From NCBI GenBank assembly GCA_036444495.1, contig JAZGBC010000271.1, positions 1 through 13,930 of the forward strand: a stretch of DNA of 13,930 nt. The letters are read 5' to 3'. A program made the position numbers and the translations under genes. The DNA is from JAZGBC01 sp036444495. Lineage in GTDB: Bacteria > Pseudomonadota > Alphaproteobacteria > Kiloniellales > J153. Shown here in pieces: positions 1-6,674 of the stretch. Under the pieces are notes generated by a model. It worked only from the letters and a program-made list of their open reading frames with translations, searched no databases and was not told where the DNA came from. How positions within the stretch are numbered: the stretch's first letter is position 1; each line of letters begins with the position of its first letter.

Positions 1-59
1 TGGACGAGCTGAGCTGGCTCGGCGAGTGGCGCAAGCTGCTCGAGGAGGAAGGGCTCTAG
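1..59 (+). CDS. C-terminal end of an unidentified protein (partial)
   Basis: An open frame enters from the left edge and ends at TAG 57-59. The visible residues read DELSWLGEWRKLLEEEGL, a charged, helix-like C-terminus with the codon use of the surrounding genes (GAG, CTG, CTC and GGC rich). Eighteen residues are too few to name a family. It converges on the minus-strand gene ending at 78. The 18 bases between the stop codons contain the perfect palindrome GGTCCGGACC at 62-71, with no T-tract, so it is not a clear terminator. Confidence 0.6.
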   Translation, partial: DELSWLGEWRKLLEEEGL

Positions 60-77
60 GAGGTCCGGACCAGGGGG

Positions 78-458
78 TCACTCGGGCAGTTTGACGGTCA
101 CTTCATTGCCGCCGTAGCCATGCTCGCTGTCGTGGGCGCGCAGGGTGACCTCCTCGACCCCCTTCGGGATATTCACCCCGCCGAGGGAGCGGGTGAAGGG
201 CTGCTCTTTCTCGTGCGGATGGAGCAGAACCCGCGTGCCCAGTAGCGTTCCATCGGGTCCGACCACGTCCCACTTGTCGGCGTAGTGGTCCCAGCCCTTG
301 TCGTCATGGGCCACGGTGACGTGGAAGCGCCAGCTCCCGCCGCCGCCGGGCACGGCCTGGGCCTTGACCACGTCGGCCTCCCCGGCCGTGGTCGGCCGCC
401 CCACGAGCGCCGCGGCCAGGACGGCCAGGATCGCCGTGCCCGCAAAAGATCTCGTCAT
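78..458 (-). CDS. Small exported protein of unknown function
   Basis: A 126-residue protein with an N-terminal signal peptide: MTR, then a hydrophobic stretch over about residues 7-20, with likely cleavage near TTA-GEA at 23-27. The mature part of about 100 residues is rich in His, Asp and Gly, and looks like a compact beta-rich periplasmic domain (segments HDDKGWDHYADKW, PDGTLLGTRVLLHPH, EQPFTRSL). I recall this pattern from conserved proteobacterial hypothetical proteins but know no assigned function. The His/Asp-rich segments could bind metal, which is inference. Its ATG overlaps the TGA of the upstream thioesterase gene (ATGA at 455-458), so translation is probably coupled. There are no cysteines and no lipobox. 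Confidence 0.8.
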   Translation of the reverse strand: MTRSFAGTAILAVLAAALVGRPTTAGEADVVKAQAVPGGGGSWRFHVTVAHDDKGWDHYADKWDVVGPDGTLLGTRVLLHPHEKEQPFTRSLGGVNIPKGVEEVTLRAHDSEHGYGGNEVTVKLPE

Positions 459-850
459 GTCTCCTCCTTGGGCAACGGCCTGGGCCGGCCCTCCTCATCC
501 AGCGCCACGTAGACGAACTGGCCCTCGGTCACCCGGACCCTTTCGCCTTGCTGCCGGCGCAGGGCCCAGGCCTCCAGATCGATGGTCATTGACGTGCGCC
601 CGACGCGCCCTATTTCCCCATAGACACAAAGCACGTCCCCGACGTAGACCGGGAGGTGAAAAGTCATGGCCGTGACCGCGACGGTAGCCACCCGGCCCCG
701 GGCGCGCTGGCCGGCCTGGACGCCGCCGGCGATATCCATCTGGGACAGCACCCAGCCGCCGAAGATGTCGCCGCTGGGGTTGGCGTCCGCGGGCATGGCC
801 AGGGTGCGGATGGCGAGTTCGCCTCGGGGCTGCTTTTCCACCGGATTCAT
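455..850 (-). CDS. yciA: Acyl-CoA thioesterase, YciA type (hotdog fold)
   Basis: Hydrolyses acyl-CoA thioesters in the cytoplasm to free acid and CoA. The 131-residue product has the single-hotdog layout. The signature GDIFGGWVLSQMD lies at about residues 27-39 and matches the conserved active-site helix of the YciA/acyl-CoA hydrolase family. It is followed by a strand region (VATVAVTAMTFHLPVYVGDVLCVYGEIGRVGRTSMTI, split here by family alignment from memory) and the usual C-terminal FVYVALDEEGRPRPLP. Length is normal for YciA. I chose ATG at 850 because GGAAAGG sits six bases upstream; a GTG at 874 would add eight residues with no better ribosome site. The stop overlaps the start of the next gene by 4 bases. 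The gene is divergent from parE across a 104-base spacer. Confidence 0.93.
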   Translation of the reverse strand: MNPVEKQPRGELAIRTLAMPADANPSGDIFGGWVLSQMDIAGGVQAGQRARGRVATVAVTAMTFHLPVYVGDVLCVYGEIGRVGRTSMTIDLEAWALRRQQGERVRVTEGQFVYVALDEEGRPRPLPKEET

Positions 851-912
851 GGCGCCTTTCCGGTTCTTTAACACTATGTCGCAAATGATCCCGCCTCAGC
901 CTACAGCAAATC

Positions 913-925
913 AGCCTTTAAGGCT
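913..925. promoter_or_regulatory. Palindrome in the yciA-parE divergent spacer
   Basis: AGCCTT-T-AAGGCT is a perfect 13-base inverted repeat in the 104-base spacer between two divergent genes, 30 bases before the parE ATG. It could be an operator or just a short hairpin in a leader. No confident -10/-35 pair was seen on either strand, and parE has only a weak Shine-Dalgarno (AGGG about 14 bases upstream). Confidence 0.25.
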
Positions 926-954
926 CAGCGAGAATCAGGGATACATCACTCGGC

Positions 955-2955
955 ATGGCGGACCTGTTCGATAACTTGGCAAAGAAACCCGAAAACTACT
1001 CGGCGAAAGACATCGAGGTCCTGGAGGGCCTGGAACCGGTCCGCCGGCGCCCGGGCATGTATGTGGGCGGCAGCGACGAGCGCGCCATGCACCACCTGGT
1101 GGCCGAGCTGCTCGACAACGCCATGGACGAAGCGGTGGCCGGCCAGGCCAGCCGCATCGAATTGACCCTCGGCCCGGACAACAAGGTGACCGTGACCGAC
1201 AACGGGCGCGGCATTCCGGTTGACCCGCACCCCAAGTTCAAGAACAAGTCCGCCCTCGAGGTCATCATGACCACGCTGCATTCGGGCGCCAAGTTCTCGC
1301 AGAAGACCTATGCCATCTCGGGCGGCCTGCACGGCGTGGGCCTTTCGGTCGTGAACGCGCTGGCCGCCGATCTCACCGTCGAGATCGCGCGCGATCGCAC
1401 CCTCTACCGCCAGAACTACAAGCGCGGCGAGCCCCAGGGCAAGCTCAAGGAAGTGGGCAAGGCGCCGAACCGGCGCGGCACCACCATAAGCTTTCAGCCC
1501 GATCTTTCGATCTTCGGCGAGAAGTCCAACTTCCAGCCCGATCAGGTCTACCGCATGGCGCGCTCGCGCGCCTATCTGTTCCGCGGCGTGGAGATTCAGT
1601 GGTCCTGCGATCCCAGCCTGATCAAGAAGGCCATGAAGACGCCGGCCGAGGACACGCTGCACTTCCCCAACGGTCTGCGTGATTTCCTGAAATACAGCCT
1701 CAACGGGCGCAACACGCTCACCCCCGAGCCCTTCGTCGACGAGGCGAAATTTCCCGAGGATGAAGGCCACGTCGAATGGGCCATTACCTGGCCGAACGAC
1801 GAGGAGGGCTTCCTGAACTCCTATTGCAACACGGTGCCCACCGCCGACGGCGGCACCCACGAGCAGGGCCTGCGCGGGGGGCTGGTCAAAAGCCTCAAGG
1901 CCTATGCCGAGTTGGCCGGCAACAACAAGAAGAAGATGTCGCAGATCACGGCGGACGACGTCCTGGGCGGGGCCTGCGCCATCCTGTCGGTCTTCATCAA
2001 GAACCCGCAGTTCCAGGGCCAGACCAAGGAAAAGCTGGCCAGCCCGACCGCCGCCAAGCTGGTGGAATCCACGATCAAGGACCACTTCGACCACTGGCTG
2101 ACCGGGAACCCGGAGTGGGCCAGGATTCTGCTCGACCGCATCATCGAGCGCGGCGACGATCGCCTGCGCCGGCGCCAGGAGAAGGAGCTCAAGCGCAAGT
2201 CCGCCACGCGCAAGCTGCGCCTGCCGGGCAAGCTGACCGACTGCGCGCGCAGCCGCGCGGCGGGCACCGAGATCTTCCTGGTCGAGGGCGATTCGGCCGG
2301 CGGTTCGGCCAAGCAGGCGCGCGACCGCGAGACCCAGGCGGTCCTGCCCCTGCGCGGCAAGATCCTCAACGTCGCCAGCGCCACCCAGGACAAGATGAAG
2401 GCCAACCAGGAAATCTCGGACATCACCCAGGCCTTGGGCTGCGGCCTCGGCCATCAGTTCGACATCGACAAGCTGCGCTACGAGCGCGTCATCATCATGA
2501 CCGACGCCGACGTCGACGGCGCGCACATCGCCTCGCTGCTCATGACCTTCTTCTACCGGGAGATGCCGGGCCTGATCGAGGCGGGCTGCCTTTATCTCGC
2601 GCAGCCGCCACTCTACCGCCTGGTCCAGGGCGGCACCTCGGCCTACGCGCGCGACGAGAAGCACAAGGACCAGCTGCTCAAGAAAGAGTTCAAGGGCCGC
2701 GGCAAGGTGGAGATCAGCCGCTTCAAGGGTCTGGGCGAGATGCCGGCCCGGCAGCTCAAGGAAACCACCATGGACCCGAAAGCGCGCACCTTGCTGCGCG
2801 TGACGATCACCGACGCCAAGGCCGTCGCCGCCGAGGTGCGCGCCCAGAAGAAAGAGGCCGAGCAACTGGTCGAGCAGCTCATGGGCCGCAAGCCCGAACT
2901 GCGCTTCGCCTTCATCCAAGAAAACGCCAAGTTCGTCGACGAATTGGACGTTTAG
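955..2955 (+). CDS. parE: DNA topoisomerase IV subunit B (ParE)
   Basis: The ATPase subunit of topoisomerase IV, which with ParC decatenates daughter chromosomes in the cytoplasm. The 666 residues show the full type IIA B-subunit layout. The GHKL ATPase domain has ELLDNAMDEA with catalytic Glu51 and Mg-binding Asn55, DNGRGIP at 82-88, and GGLHGVG at 123-129. The transducer domain follows, then the TOPRIM domain with EGDSAGG at 444-450 and the metal-binding DADVD at 517-521 (Asp517, 519, 521). The C-terminal part contains the ISRFKGLGEM motif. The size and the absence of the 170-residue insert seen in Gram-negative GyrB favour ParE over GyrB. The N-terminus (MADLF, then IEVLEGLEPVRRRPGMYVGG) matches alphaproteobacterial ParE proteins, supporting this start despite a weak ribosome site. 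No parC lies nearby. Confidence 0.97.
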   Translation: MADLFDNLAKKPENYSAKDIEVLEGLEPVRRRPGMYVGGSDERAMHHLVAELLDNAMDEAVAGQASRIELTLGPDNKVTVTDNGRGIPVDPHPKFKNKSALEVIMTTLHSGAKFSQKTYAISGGLHGVGLSVVNALAADLTVEIARDRTLYRQNYKRGEPQGKLKEVGKAPNRRGTTISFQPDLSIFGEKSNFQPDQVYRMARSRAYLFRGVEIQWSCDPSLIKKAMKTPAEDTLHFPNGLRDFLKYSLNGRNTLTPEPFVDEAKFPEDEGHVEWAITWPNDEEGFLNSYCNTVPTADGGTHEQGLRGGLVKSLKAYAELAGNNKKKMSQITADDVLGGACAILSVFIKNPQFQGQTKEKLASPTAAKLVESTIKDHFDHWLTGNPEWARILLDRIIERGDDRLRRRQEKELKRKSATRKLRLPGKLTDCARSRAAGTEIFLVEGDSAGGSAKQARDRETQAVLPLRGKILNVASATQDKMKANQEISDITQALGCGLGHQFDIDKLRYERVIIMTDADVDGAHIASLLMTFFYREMPGLIEAGCLYLAQPPLYRLVQGGTSAYARDEKHKDQLLKKEFKGRGKVEISRFKGLGEMPARQLKETTMDPKARTLLRVTITDAKAVAAEVRAQKKEAEQLVEQLMGRKPELRFAFIQENAKFVDELDV

Positions 2956-2981
2956 GCCGCGGAATCACCTCTCAGGACCTC

Positions 2982-3001
2982 ATACCAAGGGGCGTTGGTA
3001 T
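2982..3001. repeat. Short palindrome sharing ends with the 9137-9304 element
   Basis: ATACCAA (2982-2988) and TTGGTAT (2995-3001) are perfect 7-base arms around the loop GGGGCG, 26 bases after the parE stop. The right nine bases, CGTTGGTAT, are identical to the right end of the 168-base element at 9296-9304, and the left seven match its left end. It may be a minimal or decayed copy of the same repeat family. It has no T-tract, so a rho-independent terminator role is not supported. Confidence 0.5.
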
Positions 3002-3208
3002 CAGGTTGGGAAGACGCCACCCGCGCCCTCAGCCGGGTCAAAGCTCCAGCCAAGCGCCAGTGGAATCCGTTCCGCCCTCCTCTCCCCTTCCTCTCAACGG
3101 CCCTGAAACAAAGATAAAGGTGCCGGCCGCGCGGGAGAAGATTGTTTCCTTTTCGCGCCTTTTGCTACCGATTCACCCCTTTTCTGCAGCTTTCGTGGAA
3201 AAGACTTG

Positions 3209-3236
3209 TTGACTTTTTGTTATGAAAAATTAAATA
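3209..3236 (+). promoter_or_regulatory. Candidate promoter of the DEAD-box helicase gene
   Basis: TTGACT at 3209-3214 matches the -35 consensus in five of six positions. Sixteen bases later TAAATA (3231-3236) is a weak -10. The element sits in the only AT-rich part of the spacer and would give a leader of about 45-50 bases before the ATG at 3291. The -10 is poor, so only the location is moderately supported. Confidence 0.35.
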
Positions 3237-3290
3237 GACGGCGGACAACAATAAACTGACAGATCAACATTTCCGATCACTAACGGGTAT

Positions 3291-4817
3291 ATGAATTTCA
3301 CCGATCTTGGACTGAGTCCTGAGGTCCTCAAGGCGGTGGGTGATGCGGGCTACGAGCAACCCACGCCGATCCAGGTCAAGGCCATCCCCTACGTGCTGAT
3401 GGGACGCGACGTGCTCGGCTGCGCCCAGACGGGCACCGGCAAGACCGCCTCCTTCACCCTGCCCATGATCGACATCCTGGTCAGCGGCCGCGCCCGGGCG
3501 CGCATGCCGCGCTCGCTGATCCTGACGCCCACGCGCGAGCTGGCCACCCAGATCTCCGAGAACTTCGATATCTACGGCAAGTACAACAAGCTCTCCATGG
3601 CGCTGTTGATCGGCGGCTCCTCGGTGAGCGAACAGGAGCGCCGCCTGGAGCGCAGCGTGGACGTGCTGATCGCCACGCCGGGGCGGCTCCTCGATCTCTT
3701 CGGGCGAGGCCGCATCCTGCTCCCCGACGTCAAGATCCTGGTGATCGACGAGGCCGACCGCATGCTGGACATGGGCTTCATGCCGGACGTGGAGCGCATC
3801 GTCGGCCTGCTGCCCAAGATCCGCCAGACCCTGTTCTTCTCGGCCACCATGCCGCCCGAGATCCGGCGCCTGGCCGACGCCTTCCTGATGAACCCCAAGG
3901 AGATCGCGGTCGACCCGCCGGCCACCGCGGCCGAGACCGTGACCCAGACGCTGGTCCGGGTCAGCGGCGAGCAGAAGGAGAAGCGCGCGGCCCTGCGCGC
4001 CCTGCTGCGCGGACCGGAGATCACCAGCGCGCTCATTTTCTGCAACCGCAAGCGCGACGTGGATATCGTCTTCCGCTCGCTCAAGCGGCACGGGTTCGAC
4101 GTCGCCGCGCTGCATGGCGACATGGCCCAGCCGGTGCGTATCGAGACGCTTGGACGCTTCAAGGCCAAAGAGGTGCGGCTTCTGGTCTGTTCCGACGTGG
4201 CCGCGCGCGGCCTCGACATCCCCAAGGTCTCCCACGTCATCAACTTCGACGTGCCGGTGCATTCCGAGGACTACGTGCACCGCATCGGGCGCACGGGCCG
4301 CGCGGGCCGGAGCGGTGAGTCGGTCACCCTCGCCCTGCCCGAGGAAGCCGGCGCGCTCTCCGGAGTGAACGCCGTGCTCGGCCGGCCGATCCCCGAGATA
4401 ACGCTGGAAGGCATAGCGGGCTGGGCCGAGGGCGACGCGCCCAAGAGTAGCGGCCGGCGCCGCCACTCGCGGCGCAGGCGCGATGCGGGTCCCGCCAAGG
4501 CGCGGCACGAGCGCGGGTCTGCCCCCGCCAAGGCGCGGCACGAGCGGCCCAACGCGCCTCCCAAGAGGGCCGCCGCCGAGAAACCCGCCGAGAAGCCCGC
4601 CGAGAAGCCCGCCAAGAAAGCCGCCGCCGGGAAGCCCGCCAAGAAGACCGTGCAAAAGGCCGCCGCGAACAAGACCCCGGTCAAGCCCGCCAAGAAGGCC
4701 GCCGCTAACAAGACCCCGGCCAAGACCGCCAAGAAGGCCGCCGGCAAGCCGGCCGAATCGAAATCCTTCGGCGGGCAGGTTCCCGCCTTCCTGCGGAAGC
4801 CGGTCAAGGTCGCCTGA
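3291..4817 (+). CDS. DEAD-box ATP-dependent RNA helicase, RhlE-like, with basic repeat tail
   Basis: Unwinds or remodels RNA duplexes using ATP; likely roles are ribosome assembly and RNA turnover. All core motifs are present: Q motif (GYEQPTPIQ, near residues 20-28), Walker A AQTGTGKT (45-52), PTRELA, TPGRLLD, DEAD (153-156), SAT (184-186), LIFCNRKRDV, RGLDIPKVSHVINFDVP, and HRIGRTGRAG (330-339). The core ends near residue 385. About 120 residues of Lys/Ala/Pro-rich low-complexity tail follow, made of repeats: PAKARHER twice, EKPA three times, and KKAAANKTP twice. Such tails resemble histone H1-like sequences and probably bind RNA non-specifically (inference). The start is set by the Q-motif spacing, and the ribosome site (AACGGGTAT) is weak. 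It is monocistronic or reads through a 128-base gap into the next gene. Subfamily assignment (RhlE versus a related group) is uncertain. Confidence 0.95.
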   Translation: MNFTDLGLSPEVLKAVGDAGYEQPTPIQVKAIPYVLMGRDVLGCAQTGTGKTASFTLPMIDILVSGRARARMPRSLILTPTRELATQISENFDIYGKYNKLSMALLIGGSSVSEQERRLERSVDVLIATPGRLLDLFGRGRILLPDVKILVIDEADRMLDMGFMPDVERIVGLLPKIRQTLFFSATMPPEIRRLADAFLMNPKEIAVDPPATAAETVTQTLVRVSGEQKEKRAALRALLRGPEITSALIFCNRKRDVDIVFRSLKRHGFDVAALHGDMAQPVRIETLGRFKAKEVRLLVCSDVAARGLDIPKVSHVINFDVPVHSEDYVHRIGRTGRAGRSGESVTLALPEEAGALSGVNAVLGRPIPEITLEGIAGWAEGDAPKSSGRRRHSRRRRDAGPAKARHERGSAPAKARHERPNAPPKRAAAEKPAEKPAEKPAKKAAAGKPAKKTVQKAAANKTPVKPAKKAAANKTPAKTAKKAAGKPAESKSFGGQVPAFLRKPVKVA

Positions 4818-4945
4818 GCGCGGCCCCCACCTCTCCCCTACAACCACCCCGTTTCCTCCGCGATCCGCCGTTGGCGGAGCCCGCGAATGGGGTATCATGA
4901 GCCCGGAGTCGTAACCCCGGGACGAGCGGCAGGGGGCTGAGCGCC

Positions 4946-5188
4946 ATGCAGACCATCTTTATCATGGTGAAATGCGACCTGGGCCGGGCCTACCAGGTTG
5001 CCGACGAGGCCGTCCAAGGCGTCGAGCAGGTCTCCGAGGTCTACTCCACCTCGGGCGAGTACGACCTGCTCATCAAGTGCTACCTGCCCGAGGAGGCCGA
5101 CATCGGCCACTTCGTGACCGAGAGCGTGCAGACCCTGCCCGGGGTCAAGGACACCTTCACCATCATCGCCTTCAAGGCCTTTTCCTGA
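4946..5188 (+). CDS. Stand-alone Lrp/AsnC effector-binding (RAM) domain protein
   Basis: An 80-residue cytoplasmic protein consisting only of the alpha-beta RAM domain that binds amino acids in Lrp/AsnC regulators. The usual N-terminal helix-turn-helix is missing. The sequence follows the family pattern: strand IFIMVKCDLGRAYQVADEA, then VEQVSEVYSTSGEYDLLIKCYLP, then VQTLPGVKDTFTIIAFKAF (each within the family beta-alpha-beta arrangement). The strand-turn GEYDLLIK is the most characteristic part. A strong ribosome site, AGGGGG, lies about nine bases before the ATG, so this is a genuine short gene and not a truncated regulator. Such proteins are common in proteobacteria and probably act as ligand-sensing oligomers or partners of full-length Lrp proteins, which is inference. 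A hairpin at 4864-4878 (TCCGCC-GTT-GGCGGA) lies in the upstream spacer. Confidence 0.92.
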   Translation: MQTIFIMVKCDLGRAYQVADEAVQGVEQVSEVYSTSGEYDLLIKCYLPEEADIGHFVTESVQTLPGVKDTFTIIAFKAFS

Positions 5189-5240
5189 GCGCAGCCGACC
5201 GCCGCAGCATCATCGAGAAGGGCCGCGCGAAGGATTCAAT

Positions 5241-5290
5241 GTTCTCTTCGTGAATCTCCCTGGTGCCTTGGCGTCTTCGTGGTGAATCGC
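5241..5290. repeat. Possible dispersed intergenic repeat (CTTCGTGxx-type)
   Basis: On the minus strand this spacer reads as loosely periodic CACGAAGA / CGCCAAGG / CACCAGGG / CACGAAGA blocks of about ten bases. I remember sequences of this style (ACCACGAAG with further xxCAAGG units) recurring in intergenic DNA of many unrelated bacteria. Only one copy is present in this window, so repetition cannot be shown here. Confidence 0.3.
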
Positions 5291-5366
5291 GCATTCCGAC
5301 ATGCACGGACTGATTCGCGTTTCAACCGCCTTGCGCTTTCCTATGCAAGACCGGCACAAGAGCGGG

Positions 5367-6557
5367 ATGACCGCCCCGAAAGCCGTCCACACCCGCGCCC
5401 TCTCGCTGCGCTACGCCGCCTTCTATGGCGCGCTGTTCCTGACGCTGGGGGTCTATCTGCCCTTCTGGCCCGTGTTCCTGAAAAGCAGGGGGCTGGATGC
5501 CGCCGAGATCGGTCTGCTGTTCGCGCTCCTGTTCTGGACCAAGGTCGTGACCACGCCGGCCATCGCCCAGATTGCAGACCGAAGCGGCCGCGCCAAAGCG
5601 ACCCTGGTGATCGCCGCGGCACTTAGCCTGCTGTTCTTCACCGGCCTGATCGGGGCACAAGGCTTTTGGCCGATCCTTCTGATCATGCTGCCGGCAGCGG
5701 CCTGCCATCAGGCGCTGAACCCCATTGCCGACAGCCAGACCATGACGGCGGTGCGCGAGCGGGGCCTGGACTATGGGCGCATCCGGCTTTGGGGCTCCCT
5801 CACCTTCATCCTGGGCACGCTCGGCGCGGGCCGCCTGCTCACGGGCCGCGAGGCGGACCTCTTGCTTTGGCTGATTCTGGCCGCGCTGGGGGTGACGGTG
5901 CTGGCCGCGCTTGCCCTGCCGGACCGGCGCGCCCGCGCGCCGGCGCCCGAGGCCGGACGCCCGCGGCTCCTGGCGCTCCTGGGCCAACGCCGCTTCCTCC
6001 TGTTCCTCGCCGCCGCCAGCCTGCTGCAGGCGAGTCACGCGGTCTATTACGCCTTCTCGGCGCTGCACTGGAAGGCGGCGGGACTCAGCGAGACCACGAT
6101 CGGCTGGCTTTGGGCCGAGGGGGTAGTGGCCGAAATTCTGCTCTTCGCCGTGAGTGGGGCGGTCATCGCGCGCCTGGGGCCGCCGGCGCTGCTCGTCCTC
6201 GCCGGGCTGGGGGGAATCCTGCGCTGGTGCGTGCTGGGCGCGAGCGTGGCCCTGCCCGCCATCGCCGCCGTGCAGCTGCTGCACGCCCTCACCTTCGGCG
6301 CGGCGTACCTGGGGGCCATGCACTTCATCGCGCGCGCCGCCCCGCCGGGCCTCTCCGCCACGGCGCAGAGCCTCTACGCCGCGGTCTCGGGCGGCATCGC
6401 CATGGGCCTCGCCATGCTGCTCTCCGGCGCGCTCTACGCCGAGTTCGCCGGCGGCGCCTTCTTCTTCATGGCGGGCCTGAGCGCGGGAGGTCTCCTGCTG
6501 GCCGCTGTCCTCTGGCGTGGGCGCGCCTCGGCCTCGGCGAAATCCGGGTGCGCGTGA
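5367..6557 (+). CDS. MFS transporter, HcaT/3-phenylpropionate-transporter-like
   Basis: An inner-membrane permease of about 396 residues with roughly 12 hydrophobic segments. The first is FYGALFLTLGVYLPFWPVF and the last lies near residue 370. The segment RIRLWGSLTFILG (about residues 138-150) and the N-terminal LPFWPVFLKSRGL resemble the HcaT branch of the MFS_1-like family, which also includes LacY-related permeases. Substrate is unknown: naming the family does not establish aromatic acid transport. ATGs at 5301, 5343 and 5367 are in frame. I chose 5367 because it starts just ahead of the first membrane segment, as in relatives, but none has a good ribosome site, so up to 22 more N-terminal residues are possible. 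The gene converges on the cytochrome genes across a strong terminator hairpin. Confidence 0.9.
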   Translation: MTAPKAVHTRALSLRYAAFYGALFLTLGVYLPFWPVFLKSRGLDAAEIGLLFALLFWTKVVTTPAIAQIADRSGRAKATLVIAAALSLLFFTGLIGAQGFWPILLIMLPAAACHQALNPIADSQTMTAVRERGLDYGRIRLWGSLTFILGTLGAGRLLTGREADLLLWLILAALGVTVLAALALPDRRARAPAPEAGRPRLLALLGQRRFLLFLAAASLLQASHAVYYAFSALHWKAAGLSETTIGWLWAEGVVAEILLFAVSGAVIARLGPPALLVLAGLGGILRWCVLGASVALPAIAAVQLLHALTFGAAYLGAMHFIARAAPPGLSATAQSLYAAVSGGIAMGLAMLLSGALYAEFAGGAFFFMAGLSAGGLLLAAVLWRGRASASAKSGCA

Positions 6558-6569
6558 ACAGCCAAAGCC

Positions 6570-6617
6570 AAAAAAGGTGGCAGCCGCCAGAAGGCGCGAA
6601 GCTTCCTGGCGGCTGCC
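6570..6617 (-). terminator. Rho-independent terminator of the cytochrome P460-like gene
   Basis: GGCAGCCGCCAG (6579-6590) and CTGGCGGCTGCC (6606-6617) are perfect 12-base arms around a 15-base loop. Read on the minus strand the hairpin is followed by ACC and then six T (6575-6570), about 58 bases after the stop codon at 6675. It lies between convergent genes, so it probably also blocks transcripts from the MFS gene, although the + side has no T-tract. Confidence 0.8.
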
Positions 6618-6674
6618 CGGTTCCTGGCCGGCGGTGCGGAGGCGTTGACGGAAAGGCGGAAACCGCCGGTCCTA

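Larger units (their letters stand above)
2956..3290. other. Intergenic region between parE and the helicase gene
   Basis: These 335 bases carry no convincing gene. An open frame continues through from an alternative frame of parE to 3212, but it is a shadow. The region contains the palindrome at 2982-3001, a GC-rich middle with no T-tailed terminator, and an AT-rich last 100 bases with a promoter-like sequence. The change from GC-rich to AT-rich near 3185 marks the helicase upstream region. Confidence 0.6.

Noticed and set aside
946..2919. 657-codon open frame antisense to parE
   Set aside because: High-GC codon bias of parE keeps the opposite frame open. The translation is low-complexity Leu/Gly/Ala/Arg without motifs, and parE is certain.
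955..2955. GyrB instead of ParE
   Set aside because: The length of 666 residues and the lack of the long Gram-negative GyrB insertion in the TOPRIM region favour ParE.
1776..3212. 478-codon + strand frame overlapping the parE 3' half and the spacer
   Set aside because: The sequence is Arg/Gly/Pro/Ala-rich shadow of parE in another frame and continues into non-coding DNA.
4864..4878. Terminator after the helicase gene (TCCGCC-GTT-GGCGGA)
   Set aside because: A six-base stem with no following T-tract; insufficient for a call.
3264..4898. 544-codon open frame antisense to the helicase
   Set aside because: Gly/Leu-rich repeats are the mirror of the helicase's Lys/Ala tail codons; no domain or start signal.
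5322..6323. 333-codon open frame antisense to the MFS gene
   Set aside because: Arg/Gln/Glu-rich composition without motifs; the + strand has clear membrane segments.
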